In this document: positions 6,475-7,604 of the stretch, in pieces | Layout: each line of letters starts with the position of its first letter | Numbering within the stretch: the first letter of the stretch is position 1 | Assembly: GCA_016197345.1 (NCBI GenBank) | Contig: JACPVY010000492.1 | Location: forward strand, 1-7,604 | Origin: Burkholderiales bacterium | GTDB lineage: Bacteria > Pseudomonadota > Gammaproteobacteria > Burkholderiales > Burkholderiaceae_D | Length of the DNA stretch: 7,604 nucleotides | Direction of reading: 5' to 3' | Notes under the pieces: model-generated | Database searches by the model: none | What the model was told of the DNA's origin: nothing | Seen by the model: the letters and a program-made list of their open reading frames with translations, nothing else | Program-made: the position numbers and the translations under genes

Positions 6475-7410
6475 TTAGCGTAGCGCCACAATCAATTGCT
6501 TCAATTTTCCTGCATCTGCTGAGAAAAGACGAATACCTTCAGCTAATTTCTCTGTTCCCATCGCATCGTCGTTTAACATCGTACGGAAGGTTTTTTCGTC
6601 AATCGACATTTTGTGGACGTGTGCGCTTGGTGCAGCTTCTGCGCTGAGTTTGCGCTCGATAGGCGCTTCACTATTCGATAATTCTTGCAGTAATTCTGGG
6701 CTAATCGTCAGTAAATCGCAGCCAGCCAATTCGGTGATCTGTGATGTATTGCGGAAACTAGCGCCCATTACCTCGGTTTTATAGCCGAATTTACGGTAGT
6801 AGTTGTAAATACGCTTCACTGATTGCACGCCTGGGTCTTCCGCGCCCACAGGTTCAATGCCGGTATTTTTCTTATACCAGTCATAGATACGGCCAACGAA
6901 TGGTGAAATCAGCGTGGCACCCGCTTCTGCGCAGGCGATAGCTTGGGCCAGCGAAAAGAGCAGAGTCATATTGCAATGGATGCCTTCTTGCTCCAAGACC
7001 TGCGAAGCGCGAATCCCTTCCCACGTCGAAGCAATCTTGATCAAGACACGTTCACGCGCAATGCCAGCATCTTCATAGAGTTTGATAATTTCGCGGCCCT
7101 GCTCGACGGTAGCGGCAGTATCGAAAGAGTGGCGGGCATCGGTTTCGGTTGAAACACGGCCAGGTATCAGTTTGAGGATTTCGAGACCAAAGGCAACTAG
7201 CAAATGATCCGCTACTTTGCTGGTTGGCAGCTCGCGATGATCACGCGCGACTTTTTCTAGCAGATGCTTGTATTCCTCTTTTTGCACTGCTTTCAAAATC
7301 AAAGAAGGATTGGTCGTTGCATCCTGCGGCGTATAGGCTTTAATCAGTTGAAAATCACCCGTGTCGGCAACAACGGTGGTGTATTGCTTGAGTTGTTCTA
7401 ATTGGTTCAT
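6475..7410 (-). CDS. tal: Transaldolase (TalB-type)
   Basis: Transaldolase moves a dihydroxyacetone unit between sedoheptulose 7-phosphate plus glyceraldehyde 3-phosphate and erythrose 4-phosphate plus fructose 6-phosphate, in the cytosolic non-oxidative pentose phosphate pathway. The 311-residue product is close to E. coli TalB (317). The opening [15 protein letters not shown] and the motif [11 protein letters not shown] are diagnostic. The Schiff-base lysine is K125 in [14 protein letters not shown] (K132 in TalB). Other active-site residues are present: D16, N34, E89 in [10 protein letters not shown]149 in CNMTLLF, and S169, F171 and R174 in [11 protein letters not shown]. The start chosen is the ATG at 7410, which aligns with the family N-terminus; an in-frame TTG at 7452 would add 14 unrelated residues. 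The ribosome binding site is weak (GGA, six bases upstream). No neighbouring pentose phosphate gene is in the window. It converges on the TonB receptor gene and appears functionally separate from it. Confidence 0.97.
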   Translation of the reverse strand: MNQLEQLKQYTTVVADTGDFQLIKAYTPQDATTNPSLILKAVQKEEYKHLLEKVARDHRELPTSKVADHLLVAFGLEILKLIPGRVSTETDARHSFDTAATVEQGREIIKLYEDAGIARERVLIKIASTWEGIRASQVLEQEGIHCNMTLLFSLAQAIACAEAGATLISPFVGRIYDWYKKNTGIEPVGAEDPGVQSVKRIYNYYRKFGYKTEVMGASFRNTSQITELAGCDLLTISPELLQELSNSEAPIERKLSAEAAPSAHVHKMSIDEKTFRTMLNDDAMGTEKLAEGIRLFSADAGKLKQLIVALR

Positions 7411-7539
7411 GGCTAGTCCGCACAGTGTCAGAGAGTCATCTATTGTACTCAATCCATCGCGGCATCACGTAGAAATACATGGTCAAGGACGCCATAAAAT
7501 GAAAACATATAACAAAAAATGGAAAGGTGTATAAGTTAT

Positions 7540-7568
7540 ATTATATTGTTAAAAATGTTTTTCTTGAA
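7540..7568 (-). promoter_or_regulatory. Candidate sigma-70 promoter for tal
   Basis: On the minus strand, a perfect TATAAT (7540-7545) lies 17 bp after TTCAAG (7563-7568), a weak -35 match. Transcription would start near 7533 and leave a leader of about 120 nt. A second -10-like TACAAT (7442-7447) lies closer to the gene but has no good -35. The region is very AT-rich, so chance TATAAT matches are likely. Confidence 0.4.
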
Positions 7569-7604
7569 TTTTGCAACACTTCAAAAAATTATAGTAATTT
7601 AGAA

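Noticed and set aside
7411..7452. N-terminal extension of transaldolase from a TTG start
   Set aside because: The extra 14 residues do not resemble any transaldolase N-terminus, while the ATG at 7410 starts exactly where the family does.

Overview
The window looks like a stretch of chromosome from a Gram-negative betaproteobacterium, most plausibly an Oxalobacteraceae/Undibacterium-like organism. This rests on three things: a PEP-CTERM (exosortase-sorted) secreted protein, a very large TonB-dependent outer-membrane receptor of the peptide/polymer-user type, and a TalB-like transaldolase. The genes share a strong preference for TTG leucine and A/T-ending codons at moderate GC. The genus is an inference from gene content and protein style, not from a database match.

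Layout. On the minus strand at the left edge lies the N-terminal part of a secreted subtilisin-family (S8) protease (1-271, cut by the window edge). Upstream of it on the same strand is a 244-residue PEP-CTERM protein (402-1136) with a good sigma-70-type promoter at 1300-1330. The pair is separated by only 130 bp, which contains a GC-rich palindrome. From about 1331 to 2963 there is a 1.6 kb gap with no convincing gene. It holds an orphan terminator-like hairpin with a competing upstream stem (1353-1424), a four-copy 10-bp tandem repeat just after a TATAAT box (1678-1717), and two hairpins in the leader of the next gene. The plus-strand TonB-dependent receptor (2964-5846, 960 aa) follows and ends at a textbook terminator (5884-5916). 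A gene-free segment (5917-6345) separates it from the convergent terminator of transaldolase (tal, minus strand, 6475-7410), whose probable promoter is at 7540-7568.

How it fits together. Three of the four genes make exported products: a secreted protease, an exosortase-anchored surface protein and an outer-membrane importer. Together they suggest a surface for degrading external protein or polymer and taking up the products, but the substrate is not readable from sequence. The transaldolase is an ordinary housekeeping gene of the pentose phosphate pathway and appears to be a separate unit. I see no mobile element, CRISPR array, tRNA or rRNA. No clearly new system is evident. The best leads are the non-coding structures in the gap at 1331-2963.
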